Below, in pieces: positions 47,508 to 60,193 of a DNA stretch of 64,000 bases; the stretch's first letter is position 1, and each line of letters starts with the position of its first letter. The position numbers were made by a program, and so were the translations under genes. The notes beneath the pieces are model-generated. The model was not told the origin of the DNA, made no database searches, and saw nothing but the letters and a program-made list of their open reading frames with translations. The stretch lies in contig NW_025954966.1 of the NCBI RefSeq assembly GCF_022376445.1, forward strand, positions 682,001 to 746,000, given 5' to 3'. The DNA is from Fomitopsis serialis (lineage: Eukaryota > Basidiomycota > Agaricomycetes > Polyporales > Fomitopsidaceae).

Positions 47508-48639
47508 GCTCAGGCTATCTGCAAGACTGTCGTGTACGCGCACTCGATGCAGTACCAGGATACTTAAGGGGCCGACTTCTGGCGATAACCCCAGCATCGA
47601 TCTCGTCGGTGTTCCATGATCACCGGAGAAGGCCTCCGAGGACGGAAGGAATGCAACGCGGGCTGAAGTTCTTCATCACAGATGGATGAGACGACGTTTG
47701 ACAAGAACAGACGACTCTGGACATTGGCAAACCTCTGATGGCTCACGCTGTAAAAATGCGTGGCACCAGTCGCATCGCCGCTCATCCCGACTCCTGGCGG
47801 CGTAGTTTGTGCGTCAGTAATCGCCAACCAAGTTGATGAACGACTGATCACATGGGGATAACTTGGACACACCTCCGGACATCAATGATGAGTTCTGTGC
47901 ATCCTATGACAACCGTCCCGTGTATTCTAACGGGGTCTATTCTATCGGACGCGAGCACCTGAAGTCGAGGTTGCATTAGTCGTTGTGTTCCTCGCGTGAG
48001 TGATCATCTATTCCCAAACATCACAAAACGGTGAGTTCGGGCGCACCAACTAAAGCAGTTCAGTAGAGACATACAGGCATTCCCCGTTAGATGGCTCACA
48101 TCATGCATCAACTTTCGACGTCCGATGGCCCGTTCAGCTGCATCTGACGTTTCACGTATTCGGCAACATGCATTTCTAGGGCAAAGCAAATGACATGTCT
48201 CGCGCGTTCGGACATAAAATGTCGGCCCAAAATGTGCCACAGCGCGCAGCACGATCTACAGTTATCGGTCGGCCGCCGGTGACCCACGTCAGAGCACTGA
48301 ATTGCATCGCATTTGCCGTGGGATGCCTGTCAAAGAACTGATCAGTGAGGCTGAACATAAGTGGTCATCGTGACTAACCTGTAGAATAAGCGAGCTCCAT
48401 TTGGCCGGTGGTCCAAGTTCCGTAGGGCCATCTACGCACGGTCAATGAATTGAGGTACTCAGTCATTGACACTGAGGAGGGTGCCGATTCTCCGAACTTG
48501 GGCTTGAGTTCCAGGCCTGGCTGCTAACCTCATGGCATCCTTGTGTTCTTCCAATTGAAAGACCCAATCGCGGGGCCCGGCCACAGTTACGTACAACAGT
48601 GCTCAGCGGTCGAGGACGTGGCGGAGGTCTCTTAGGAGG
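47508..48639. other. Upstream region of the PKS, nothing recognised
   Basis: It should contain the PKS promoter. Minus-strand frames such as 47564-47872 and 48004-48358 are open but lack family patterns or consistent splice signals. Confidence 0.4.
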
Positions 48640-49080
48640 TCTTGGGTCCATTCTGGTACTATATCGGGTCACGATCTCGGCCACCTTAGCATTCGACAAG
48701 CTCTCCTCATTCTGTGTGGGCCATAATGACCTGGATTCCTATAAGAAGGTATGTTAAGAGAGCTCAGGAATATGAGAAAAATATGAAAAAAAATATACGA
48801 TCATTGAGTCGAGCTCAGTAGCTAAAATTCTGGTCGAGAGTAGGGTGAGCCCACACTGCTTACCAAAGATTGGTATCATCGTAAAGAGCGATTTCTCCTG
48901 CACACAGATCTCAGTGTATTGGCTTCAAATTTTTTACAGGCATGAAAAGAATGTATAGAGACATGCTACAATTTATTTTACAGCTATAGAAGAGGTGGTT
49001 GTTGAATGAGGCTCGAGTGACCGACTACCTAGGCTGTCCGAGATCGTGACCCGATATAGTACCGACTCGGAGGAGGCCGG
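48640..49080. mobile_element. AT-rich inverted-repeat element (MITE-like)
   Basis: The 26 bases at 48654-48679, beginning GGTACTATATCGGGTCACG, are the exact reverse complement of 49040-49065. The similarity continues inward, less perfectly, for roughly 40 more bases on each side. The enclosed 360 bp are notably AT-rich, with a poly-A-like tract at about 48775-48795, and hold no coding frame. Size and form fit a non-autonomous DNA transposon, though I could not define a target-site duplication. Confidence 0.6.
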
Positions 49081-50694
49081 CTAAGATCCCGACCCGATAC
49101 TTTTCGGGGCGCTAAACTTCCAAGGGCTTCGTACTATTACTAATTTACCAGCTTGAACAGCCTTACGACGTGGAACATTCTCCTCTCGCTTGAGAAGGCT
49201 GTGAACCTCCATCGCTCCATCCCACGAGGAATTCAAATGACGGCAATATACTTGGGGACTCGGATTGCAGACCGCTGCCGGTTGAGCTGAGCCGGCGAAG
49301 GGCGCTGTAGCCTGTGAGCCTGTGATTATGTACCACGGATCGACTGCGTCTGGCTCTTCCATCCGCAAGTACTTTCATGATAGTAAGTACGGTACCCAGA
49401 TATCGATGAAAATTCGAAGTGTCTGACCTGGCACTGACGCCGCAACTTACAGTTTGCACATGTAAACACCATGACACAATGGTTCTCAAAATGACATACG
49501 TCACGTTTGTGGCAGACCTCCAGATCAAATCACCTTGCTCTTCCTGGCCGAACGGATACCACCGCACGAGTAGCTGCCAACGTGATTCGGAACCGGCGAA
49601 ACCTCATACGCTGGTCCTCAATTACGGCAGGCGAGTAGCTGTAAACAGCGCTGATTGCTCGTGGCGCATGTTGAGGCAGAGCCTGAGAGAACGTGCGATC
49701 GCATCAAGTGAGTATGTAGTACCGCAGTCATCATATCTCTCAACGCTGATGCAATTGGTAGTACTGAGGCGGTGTGGAAGTCAGGATTGTACATGGCGCC
49801 ACGATGGCCGCTCGAGGACGCTGGGTCGACGTCGTCATCCGCGCGCGGGCACAGGATACAGACAAAAGGCATGCGAAAACAGTTACTACGGACATCCATG
49901 ATAGAAGCTCCGATCTACCGGGCTTCTCTCACCCCCCAATATCTGCAGTACGGGACGACAGTTGCAGGTGAGAATGGAGCTTGGAATACGTCTGTGACCG
50001 GAAGTGTGGGTGGCGCTCGTCGAGAGTACGTTCCGTGACATTCGTGCTGCACATAATACCCATCATTACCACTCACTGCACCTTTGCATGCGGACTGTTT
50101 CAATGACTTCTTACTCAAAGCGGTACTCGGCGGTGTGGTCGACAGCTGATAGCTCTTCCTGGACGTGGCGGCAGTGACGGTCAAGTTCCTACATAGCAAC
50201 AGACGAATCCGCCGGGAGTCACTTCTGGATATGGAGTACGCCACAAGGCTGCACGTCAACATTTCGACGCTGGTGTAGAAGGTCCGGCGGCCAAGGGAGA
50301 TGATGTTGTCAGTGTCACTAGGGCGGTGTTCTGTGAGTCTTCCTGCCACCTTCGTTTCCATTTCGCTTCGCTTATCATTTGACGCACGCGAATTGTGGGT
50401 CAACCGCGTAAGTCTCCGCACGAGTTCTACCAGGCTGGAGGCTTCCCGGCCTCGCCATGATTGCCCCTCTTCCACATCCTGTCGGCGCTGTTCTCGTAGG
50501 TGCGATCACGGACCTCTCGGGCTCACTCAGGACTGCCAGCGAACTCAAGCCGCCATTCGCAACATAGTACCCTAGTCAGGTTCCGCAGCGACAGCTAGCA
50601 ACGGGAACCCTTTGTGAGCCGCGCGTATCCTTATTCTCGGTGTCCTACACCGGTGTCTGAACACTCGCGCGTCATACAGATCCCCAGTCTCGCG
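49081..50694. other. Upstream region of the MFS gene, no recognised gene
   Basis: The longest frame is 186 codons at 49915-50475 (minus); another of 134 codons is at 49163-49567 (minus). Neither shows a domain I recognise. They could be exons of an unrecognised gene, but I cannot support a model. Confidence 0.35.
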
Positions 50695-52658
50695 ATGACT
50701 TCGTTCGCAACGGACGGGTATGCTCGTGGGAGATGGCGAGCTTGGCTAACCGGTAAGTCCATCAAAGACAGCATGTTACGTGCATCCACTCACTCACTGC
50801 AGTCGTTGGCGCGTTCCTCATGCAGTTCAGCGTCGTCGGCTTTGTAGGTATCCTGTGACATGGCGAGCTGTTGCTCATCAAACCTCCAGATGTCTGCTTT
50901 CGGTGTCATGCAAGTGTATTATGTCCAGACCTTCCTTTCGCATTCCTCCGTATCCGCTATTAGCTGGATCGGGAGTATTCAGACACTTCTTGATCTGACT
51001 CTCGGTGCATTCCTCGGACCATTGTGCGTGCCCATGTCGAATGCTCGTGCTTTGTGTCTTGTTTTCTGACGCTATCCAGCCTGGATCGCGGATACCTGAG
51101 GCATGTCGTGATTGGCGGGTCGACGTTATTCGTGATCTGGTACGTACATCCATACCTTTACCGTTGTTCCTCTGGCGATCGTCACCCACGTTCTACAAGT
51201 TATGACTGTTGTTGATCCCGCTGCTACTTTCACAGCCATTTCATGCTCTCGCTCGCAAAGCCAGAGAAGTATTATCAGGTTCTCTTGTCCCAGGGAATTG
51301 GGATGGGCTTAGGAATAGGCTCCATTTTTCTACCCACATCTGTCCTCATTTCCCAGCATTTCAAGCGCAGGAAAGCACTCGCAATGGTGCGCACTGTCAT
51401 CTACTAGAGTGGGTATATAATTGACGCATTAGATCTCAGGGCATTGTACCAGCCGGCGGCTCTCTGGGCGCAGTTGTCTTCTCCAGTAAGCGTCCACCCG
51501 TTTTGTAGCATCCAACTGAATGAGATTCATATTCGCAGTCGCTCTGAACTACCTATTCAACGGGTCTCTGGGATTTGGCTGGTCCATTCGCGTGACTGCA
51601 TTTGTATGCCTCAGTCTGCTATTGGTCGGCAATCTCCTGCTCTTCGACCCGCACTCCGCCAGGGATGACCCGACCGCTCAAGATGTGCAAGCGAAGCCGG
51701 CCTATACCAACGGCGCCTCGAGTGAGGGTGCAAACGAGAAGGACCTGGACGCAAGCGCTGAGCCCGCCGAGCACGACAAGGATACTTCTCCCCCCCTCTT
51801 GGACAGCAAGTACGTGTGCATCCTCGTCCAGGGCTTCTTGACAGGCCTCGGGCTCTGGTTCCCCTCTTCCTATGTGCAGCTCTTCGCGGAGCAGAAGGGT
51901 GTGGACCAGCAGCTGTCCTTCTACAGCATCGCCATCTTGAACGTGGCGAACGCGCTCGGCCGCATCCTCCCGAACTGGCTCGGCGACCGGTGGGGTGCCC
52001 TGGAGGTGTACGTCCCGTGCCTCGTGCTCAACTGTGCGTCACAGTGTGTTGGCGCGCTGTCCGTGCGACGTTAACCAGTGCTCCATTGGGCTAGCCGGCT
52101 TGCAATTTGCCCTCCTCGGATGCTCGACGTCATACGGGCTGGTGCTCTTCACGATCTTGTAAGCGCACCTTGCCCCGGATCGCAGGCGATGTTAAAAGGC
52201 TCACCGCTGGCTCCGTAGCTACGGCTTTTTCTCAGGCGCAGGTGACGTGCCCTCGCAGCTCCGCTCGCGCGCCCGCCGGCTGACCGGGACCATTCTCCAC
52301 AGCCGTATCGCTGTACCTCCCTGCTGTAGCATCTATCAGCGCCGAGGACGTCAGCATAGGGTGCGTCCGTGTGTCCCATTCGCACTCCTAGTCACGACTG
52401 CCCTCCTTCGCAGGAAACGTATGGGCATCGCCCTGTTCCCAGTCGGCATCGCTGGGCTGATCGGGACGCCCATCGGAGGCGCGCTGATCGGTCATGGCTA
52501 CGTTTGGTGGAAGGGGATCGTCTTCGCAGCGGTCAGTCGGCGTCTTTCCGAACCCGGGCGTTCGTGTCGGTATTGACGAGTTTGCACGGCCGTAGGTGAC
52601 TGGACTGGCGGGCGCGGCTGTTGCAGGGTCTATCCTACTGGTTCGGCCGCGCAAGTGA
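50695..52658 (+). CDS. MFS transporter, monocarboxylate permease-like
   Basis: The start MTSFATDGYARGRWRAWLT at 50695 matches the (P)DGGxRAWL opening of fungal monocarboxylate-permease-like MFS proteins. Exons then encode VVGAFLMQFSVVGF, FGVMQVYYVQTFLSHSSVS, WIGSIQTLLDLTLGAFLGPL, LLSQGIGMGLGIGSIFLP, HFKRRKALAMGIVPAGGSLG (the MFS A-like loop), GFGWSIRVTAFVCLSLLLVG, a charged central loop rich in D/E/K, CILVQGFLTGLGLWFPSSYV, VSLYLPAVASISAEDVSIG and KRMGIALFPVGIAGLIGTPI, ending LAGAAVAGSILLVRPRK with TGA at 52656-52658. About twelve helices are expected, in the plasma membrane. Export of the cluster product or uptake of a carboxylate precursor are both possible. All exons join in frame. A dead copy lies at 13535-14420. 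Confidence 0.86.
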
Positions 52659-53147
52659 TCATCAGCTATCCCCTCGACAGCCTCTCGCCTCGACCTGTAG
52701 ATTGCTACTAGTGCATTGGAAGTCTTGATAAGTTATTCCTGCCATGTACACCGTAGACACCGGTTACTGCTGTTCTAATTTATCCTCAGTGGTATGATGG
52801 ATGATGCAGCAATACCACGCTCGCTCCCTTGACGTGATCAACCCCTTGGTGCTCTGTTGTCACTTCCATCCGCAAAACTGATCTAATTAGAGAAATGGAA
52901 GCAGCGCGGGTCCACGGGACAGTGGTATATGGCATCGTGAGTGTCGTGAGATCCCGAAAGAACATGACATACAGTCAACATACAGTTGTCCACGGAATGA
53001 AGACGTACAGGAAGATATGCTAAGGTTCGTTGCATAGTAGCGGGTCTACAAAGCGATTCCCGACGCCATATTCTACATGTAGTGATCATACGCGAGACGA
53101 AGCGGACGTACTTGGACCGGCGATTGCGACCCTGTGTTCTGGTATTG
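52659..53147. other. Convergent intergenic region between MFS and reductase 2
   Basis: Two 3' ends face each other over about 490 bp. No gene was recognised. Confidence 0.5.
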
Positions 53148-56100
53148 TCAGAGCAACCCTGCTGTGCGCCAGAATGCTAGCCACTTCTTCGCGTCCTCGC
53201 CATCAAGCGGGGAGGCCTCCGCCAAGGCGGGGGACAGCTGTGTGGCGTGGGATGCAGAAAGAGCAGGGAATCCCAACGCCTCTGCATTGCCTCGCGAGGT
53301 CGAAAGCCCCTTGAACCAAGGAAACAAGCGCAGAGCACGGACACTCCGTAACAACTCGACTTCAGCTCGCGCGTCCACCCGACCTCGGTCGGTAGCATGC
53401 GGGGAGTGCAGTGCTTCGAGCTTGGAGAGCCATTGAGCGAAGGGGACGAGAGGAACACCAAGCTCGTTAGCGATGACGGTGGCGAGTGAGTGCCAGGCGA
53501 CAGGATGAGGGTGAACCAAGTGGACGACGTCGTCTTTGTACGGTGCATGTATGAGCCCTACCATCGCGCTGGCTGCGGTGGCCAAGGGAACCCACGATAC
53601 CACCTGCGGACGATGAGCGATACGCACCGCAAGCGACAAGCGACACGTACCTTCGAATCATCCGGGAAACAACCCAACTTCGCAGCACTCTGCACTATGG
53701 CAGGAAACCATTCATGGACATTCCACACTCCGTCAGGCCCTCCGCATATCTGGCCAACGCGGACGACGAGGACCTCGAGGCCCGTCTTCCCTGCCGCTTC
53801 CATCAAGATTCGTTCAGCCACCCACTTCGATTCTGAATAGCCCGATCCTACAGCGACGTCAGGCTTCACGAAGTCTTCTGTGAGTTGGATGCCCTCGATG
53901 TCTGCACAGAAGTTAGCCGAGTCCTCTATCCACAACTGATAACCTTACTCTGGAATACTCCAATGGAGCTGGCGAATTGCATGCGTGGCGGGACAGGCCG
54001 CGGAGACAACAGTGCGAAGTCGACGAGATTGCGCGCACCCTTGACATTCGACTCGAAGGATTCCAGAGATAGATTGAAGTCCACCCGCCAAGCTGCAGCG
54101 AGACTCAATGAGGGTGCGGACGACTAGCACATGAGTGGGTACGCACCGTTGTGAATGACGTGTGTTACAGAAGCTTGCATCTGCGGCGGTGCGGATAAGC
54201 AGAGATCATAAAGCTGAGTCAGAAATGCACGTACCTCTGAGTAAACCTTGTCGAGGAGTTTGAAACCGGCCACGGAGACATCCGCCTCTAAGAGCACAAC
54301 CTTGTTGCTATCGAGTATGGATGTACTGAGCCCACGAGACGACAGAGAAGCCTCTTGCCGCAATCGCAACGCAATGCCGTCTTGGGAGGAACGGTTCAAA
54401 GCGTAGATGCGTACAACAGACGGATCATCGACGAGGTGAGAGAGGAGGAAGCTACCAAGGCTGCCAGTGGTCCCTGTTATCAAGACGACGCTCTCATGAC
54501 TGGAATTGGACGCGGTGGGTCGACGAATTGGGATGTCCTGATAGTACTTTGTGGCCATCGCGACCATGTTGTCGGCCCGTCCTTCCAGCAAGTTGTGTGC
54601 TTCGAGTTTCGAGCCGGTCGCTAGTCCAAGGAGGAAAGAGGCAAGGCGTCTGATGGTAGGATAGTCATAGACGAAGTTACCAACGCTCTTGCGCGTGTCC
54701 AGCTGCGCGGAGTCCCGCAAAGCACGCAGCAAGGCATTTCTGATATGAGTGGCCTGAAGACTATTCGAGTTGGACTCGTGAGATTAAAAAAGGACTTTGC
54801 ACAAGCAGCGGGTGGGCAAATACCTATCGCAGCCGTGCTGAAAAACATCGTCGTCATCTTCCACTCTGTGCACCAGAACCTTGTTGATCACTGCACGGAC
54901 GAAGTCGAGCGTGGTGAGGATATCCCACTGAGATGGAGGCGGGATACTGGACTGGGTGCTTTCCTCGACCTTGTTGTACACTACATTTATCTCGTCGGCA
55001 TAGTCGTCGATGACAGCCTGGCGGCGTGCGGTGCTCTTTGCTGTGTACGTGAACGGTTTGGACGGTTTCGCCACGATGATCATCTGAAGAGGAATTCATC
55101 TCAGCATATCATACATTCACGCTGGCTCTCATACTTACCTCTTTGAAGAGTCTGGAATGCTGGGGGGCAAACGCGTTCATCCGCCCTACGGTCGGCCTAA
55201 CGATCGGATATTCAGAATTGTACCTCGACAGTTAGATAGACACTGACCAAATCATGTTCCTGAATTCTGCGAGTTTTGTCTCGTTCGCCGGATCAAATCT
55301 ATACTGAGGTTTGGGGTCGACGAGAACTCCGGCCTGGAACCGACCACGGCCGAACATCACAGATGCCAGAACATGCGAATCTTGATTGAGCATGTTCTCT
55401 GCGAGGGGATTCTGCGTCAATCACCACACTCGTCAGACAGTCCCTTTACCTACCCAATGGTCCCGGGTTCGTCTGAAATAGACACAATTAGAAGCCCAAA
55501 TCGACATGTTCAATGAAAGCTTGCACCGACCTTCTCACCAGTGTTGTGCATGATCTGGTCATCTGTCCTGCCGTGCACTTTCCAAAACCCACGTTTCGTA
55601 GGGTGGGGTATCATTAGATCGGAGGTCGCATATGCATCCACGCCGTCCATTTTTGTATTGATCACACTTGGACGGCAATACTCGTTTTCCTACAAACACG
55701 CGTGAGCGATGGACAGGACGCCTACGAGTACACATACATAACATACCTTCATGACAAATTCGAATGTGTTGTTTCCATACGGAACCATGTGAGCTGTAAC
55801 AAGGCCAGGGAACTTGAAGTAATCCCAGTCGTAACTGACGTCGGCTTTGCAAATGTGAGTGTCTCTTCCATGATTGCGTGCAGTCCGAGCCTCACCTGGA
55901 AGGATTGGACTCATGATACCGCCCTCAGTCCTAACGATACAAGCACGGTTCCGTCAGAGATGGTACAAGGATGAATGAAATAGGTACTGACGAGCCGTAC
56001 AAGATGAAGATCGACACGCCCTGTGACGTCATGTAATCGCCCGCTTCCTTGTTCAACGGGCCGCCGCCGAAGAGCTGCGAATCATTTGAGAGATTGTCTG

Positions 56101-57337
56101 CAGTCGACATGGATTGCAACGCACCACGCCACCACGAGTCGCGAGCCAGCGTACATACTCTGGGTTCCGGGACCAGGCCTACACGGAATATGCGTTATTC
56201 AGACGGTTCGACTCTGAGCTAAGCAGTTAATCGCTCACCTCAATGAAAGATGGCACGCAGAAGACGACGTCGCTTTTTGTCGCTTTGGCCGCGACGAAGA
56301 GGGTATCGGGTGTCGGGACAGGCGCTGGCGACTTCGGTTCGAAGGAGCTGACCACTAATCCGGAGGACGCCTAGCAGAAATCTCAGTCTATGTACCCTCA
56401 TGAGGGATACGTCAATTCAGCATACCGTCCAACAGAGCTGCAAGACACCCATTCCGTGGAACATGGGCATCGTATGCAGAGAGAACACTTGGCCAGTTAG
56501 ATCGCGTTCACCGAACCACGGGATGAGACACAGTTGGCAGAAGCGATGGTTCGTCCAATATATTGGCTTCGGAAATGCGGTGGAACCTGTCAAGGTTCAT
56601 TGAGAAAAGCAATATCACTAGGGAACGAAGACCGTACCGGATGAATGGAGAATCATCGCAAGGGCATCTGGTCCTTTGTAAGCATATGCCGGAGGTGCAA
56701 CGAGACCCTCAGCACCGCCGTCTTCAGGCGAGGGAAAAAGCTCATCGAAGAGCGGCATGGATGAGAGAATTGGCAGTGTCTGAGCACCGTACCGTGTGGT
56801 GAGAATGCCCAGCGCTTCGCTGGCGAGGTCCTGCATAGCCGGCTCTTGTCCGACAAGGACGTGACTGACCCCAGCTTTGTTAATTAGGTGTGCGACGGCC
56901 AATGGAGAGTTACGGGGAGAAATGGGGAAGGCGACGTAGTTCGCCCGCATGATACTCATCATCATGGTGAAATACGGGATCGCGTCTAACGGGGGGTCTC
57001 AGCAACGATGCAGCGACATGCTGAGGTAACGAAACGAACCAGACGGAGCCAAGATAGCTACAATCGGAGCCTCGTCTCCCGCAACAGTGTTGGCTAGACG
57101 TGCTTGAATGATTCCAACACCCGTGTAAACGGCTCTGACTGCCTCGGGCCAGTAGATAGTTCGGAGGGTTCCATCGCCTTTTGCAAATACAAAGAGACGG
57201 TGGTTTGGAGTATGCTTCAGGTGCCAGTCGAACATCTCAGGCAGTGTGAGGGACCCATCCAACGGCGGAGGCCGGAATGTTGTACTCGACCGGGCTTGCG
57301 TTTGCGGCGCCCGAGGGAGAAAGCGACGGGGCTCCAT
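53148..57337 (-). CDS. Adenylate-forming reductase 2 (NRPS-like carboxylic acid reductase, A-T-R)
   Basis: A minus-strand paralogue of the gene at 15268-19443 with the same exon plan. The ATG at 57337 begins MEPRRFLPRAPQTQ. Motifs are FRPPPLDGSLTLPEMFDWH, MRANYVAFPISPRNSP, LHSSG|..SFPKPI, GGGPLNKEAGDYMTSQGVS, A5 YGSTEGGIMSP, GCD|SLQATHIRN for the carrier Ser (codon split by an intron near 54760-54810), TGTTGSLGSFLL in the NADPH site, VGSGYSESKWVAERIL with the catalytic Tyr and Lys, GQICGGPDGVWN, and the end KKWLAFWRTAGLL at 53148. The reaction is ATP-dependent activation of a carboxylic acid and NADPH-dependent release as an aldehyde, in the cytosol. It lies tail-to-tail with the intact MFS gene. 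No in-frame stops were seen in conserved exons. Its pocket residues next to A5 (Ile-Met) differ from those of reductase 1 (Thr-Ala). Confidence 0.88.
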
Positions 57338-58290
57338 GTAGGATGGTGATCTCGTAGAGCGTACCAAGCTGTCGCGATGAGAGCGCAGTGCAGTGTAGTA
57401 CCACAGAGGAGTGACTTAAAGTATGAACTTACGACTTCCACGACTCTCCCTGCCATCTGGGGGCAGTTCCATTATGACGAAAGGAATGGCCAGTTGCCAT
57501 CACGAATCACCGCCAGCATCGTTTCTGATAATCATGGCTGATGCTTTTCACGACAGGCAGGTTGCAGAGCAAGAACGTGATAATGTGCGAAGCCGGACTC
57601 GTGGAAACTCGAAGGACTCGAACTTGAAGAACGCGCTCGCGCGCTGTCGCCGAACGATATGATAGTAATGATACTGATATGTTCGGCGTTTTCGGGGACA
57701 AGTATGCGCATGTCCCTTGTTCAGGGTACTGTCCACAAGATCATAATTCGATGGTCCGACAACGCCACGAAGCCGGGATCCTTCGTCACCGTGTATGTCT
57801 GACACTGTATGTACTTAGCTGTGTTGGACATTCCTGTTATGGTAACACAGTTACACACAGCATAATCGCGCGCCCGTGCGGTGGCGTGGCTGAATGGACC
57901 CGACTGTTGGACCCGACTGTTGCTCCTCAACAACAATCGGCGCTGTTGCGCGCTGCAGCTTGCCAACAACCTGCTACGTTCATCCCTTATCAGGCGTCAT
58001 ACATAACAATGCTATTCTGATCCCAGACTTCCATTATCTCCGAACTCTAGACCATCTCGTTAAAAGCATCTATGATACACGCAACCGTAGTGAACTCGGG
58101 GCCAGCTAGCCTGCCACCGTATCGTAAGCAGCAGCTTCTTTGATTGAACGTCTGAACCGTGGAAGCATGCAATTCCTCATTACATTTGTGTCATTTTTCT
58201 AGTATTCCTGGTTGATGCGCTCGCGCATCTGGGATCGATCTACGATACCCCACTCCGTCACGGTATTTCGACCAGCTGGCATGTGTCAAA
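57338..58290. other. Upstream region of reductase 2, nothing recognised
   Basis: It contains short frames on both strands (for example 57423-57662 plus) without domains, and presumably the reductase 2 promoter. Confidence 0.4.
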
Positions 58291-58575
58291 CTAATAAGTT
58301 TGTATATCCGACCCTGAGGCCGGTCTGGATGTGAAAGGCTTTTCGTCTGCCCTTGTCATATGCTCAATAATGAATACATCTGGCATGGTTGTTCGGTCAC
58401 CGTTCCAGGGCTGACACGACTTAGACGTGGTTGTCAGTAAGTATATGGACCCAGGAACTCTCCATCGGAGGGTTATCATTGGCATGGTGCCACCCGTCAC
58501 GTCCGTCACGGTAATCCATTGCTCCACATCATCTGTTCGCCGATAATACCCTTGCTTTTCATGTTTCCACGACAT
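58291..58575 (-). CDS. Small hypothetical protein, 94 codons
   Basis: A single open frame from ATG 58575 to a stop at 58291, with segments such as YYRRTDDVEQWITVTDVTGG and MITLRWRVPGSIYLL. The composition looks protein-like, with alternating polar and hydrophobic residues and no intron needed, but I do not recognise a family. It could be a small orphan gene, part of a longer spliced gene, or chance. Confidence 0.3.
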   Translation of the reverse strand: MSWKHEKQGYYRRTDDVEQWITVTDVTGGTMPMITLRWRVPGSIYLLTTTSKSCQPWNGDRTTMPDVFIIEHMTRADEKPFTSRPASGSDIQTY

Positions 58576-58746
58576 ATCCGCAATCTGGTACGTTCTACGT
58601 GAAAACCTCTTCTTTCGCCGTCAACCGTGATCCCCGATGCCCCGCGAGGTCCTTTTAAGCAAGGCGTTCATTCTAGCCCGTTCACCCGTTCGTGATTTCG
58701 CGCTTTCATACCCAGACTTCTTGTCCTCCTTCTCCGCTCGGCCAAA

Positions 58747-60193
58747 ATGCCACAGGTTCCACTTGTTTCTGCAAATGTTGCGACTATCTTCATGGAAAGC
58801 TTTTTCTACGGCATATTCTTCGTCCTATCCATATCGTCGATCTATCTCTTGACCTACCGGCAAAAGCGGATGTTGCAGACGACTCACCCAATACATGCCG
58901 CGGCTCCCGTATTTTCAGCACTTTGCAAGACACCGATGTTCCTTGGGGCGATTGCCCTGTCTATAACTATCACTGCGGTGAGTTTGGTCGCGCCATGACA
59001 TTGTCTCCGCTTATGGTTCATCTCATGTACAGCACTGGATTCTCACCTGCATTCGCGCCTTCCAAGCGTTTGTACACTTCGAAGACGGAACCGACCCACT
59101 GGCATTCTACGGGGACCTCAAACAAATGACCGAGGTCGTGAAAACAGGCTTTTTGATGACTTCCTTGGTCATAGGAGACGCTATGGTTGTATGGATCAAT
59201 TCTATATGTTTACCGTGCTTCGACAAATTGATGCATTGTCAACTTAGATTTATAGACTATGGATTATCTGGAATCGTCGTCTGTCTATTGTGATTTTTCC
59301 GTTGTGCACGCTCGCGGGTCTTACAGGTTAGTACCCTCTACTATTTGCGGACAGAAGTCATTGACAGCGCATCTACATGACTCAGCATGTGGCGTCGGTA
59401 TAACCTATCAATTTACTCAGTATTACCCTGGAGAGAACGTATTTGTATCTCAAGCTGGTCGTTGGATCACTAGTGACTGCGCTTTTACCCTGTGGTGAGC
59501 ATACCACACTCGTTCCCCATATGATGACTGTAAATGTCTAACTATCTTACCTGCACACCCGCAGCACCAATGTATACAGTACTAGTGAGTGCTCATGCGC
59601 TGTATCAGTGCCATCTAAGCTTCAGCGTCTGTATACAGCATTGATTGCCTATCGAGTTTGGAACTCTCAAAGGCACGTCAAGGCTTATACCGGTGCAAAC
59701 GTTCTGGTATGTTTCTCGATGCCATACATAGTCACGGTTTAGGTATCTTACCATTTCTCAGAGCATGCTAGCAACATTTGTGGAAAGTGCTGCTTTATAC
59801 ACGTCGGTTTTCATCTGTGATATTTGCTGCTTCATCGCGTGATTGACATAGATCCGCAGGTCCTGGACGACATTCTTTTTCATCTCTTATCAGACCCATT
59901 CAAATCTTCAGTTCACCGCCGTCGATACATGGGCTGAGATGTCGGGCATATCGTTCATGTTGATCAACGTTCGAGTAGGATTGGGCTGGGCCCAAACGGG
60001 ATCGCGCATCAGGTACGACTCTCGTGGCGGTTCGGGTCGGACGAATAACCGGTCGGAAGAGTCCTCGAACGTCTCCTATCATATGCGTCCGCTAGCTGTC
60101 AATATCACTAGCGTGGTGGAACAGGAGGACGACCTCGAGACGAAGCGCGTCGAGAGTCACTTGGGTGGAAGCTTGATGCCCGGATCGATCTAA
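58747..60193 (+). CDS. Fungal seven-helix membrane protein 1
   Basis: The start at 58747 leads into FMESFFYGIFFVLSISSIYLL (helix 1). Exons then give PMFLGAIALSITITA, RFQAFVHFEDGTDPLAFYGD, MTSLVIGDAMV, YRLWIIWNRRLSIVIFPLC, YYPGENVFVSQAG, LIAYRVWNSQRHVKAY, SMLATFVESAALYT and SWTTFFFISYQTHSNLQFT, followed by GISFMLINVRVGLGW and a polar Ser/Glu-rich tail ending at 60193. Seven predicted helices, the (I/V)YRLW(I/V)(I/V)W motif and the INVRVGLGW end are typical of the large basidiomycete family of uncharacterised receptor-like membrane proteins. No ligand or function is known. About eight short introns; no damage was seen. Confidence 0.78.

Noticed and set aside
49915..50475. A 186-codon minus-strand frame between the PKS and MFS genes
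   Set aside because: There is no recognisable domain and no supporting splice context. It is listed only as an open question in the interval entry.
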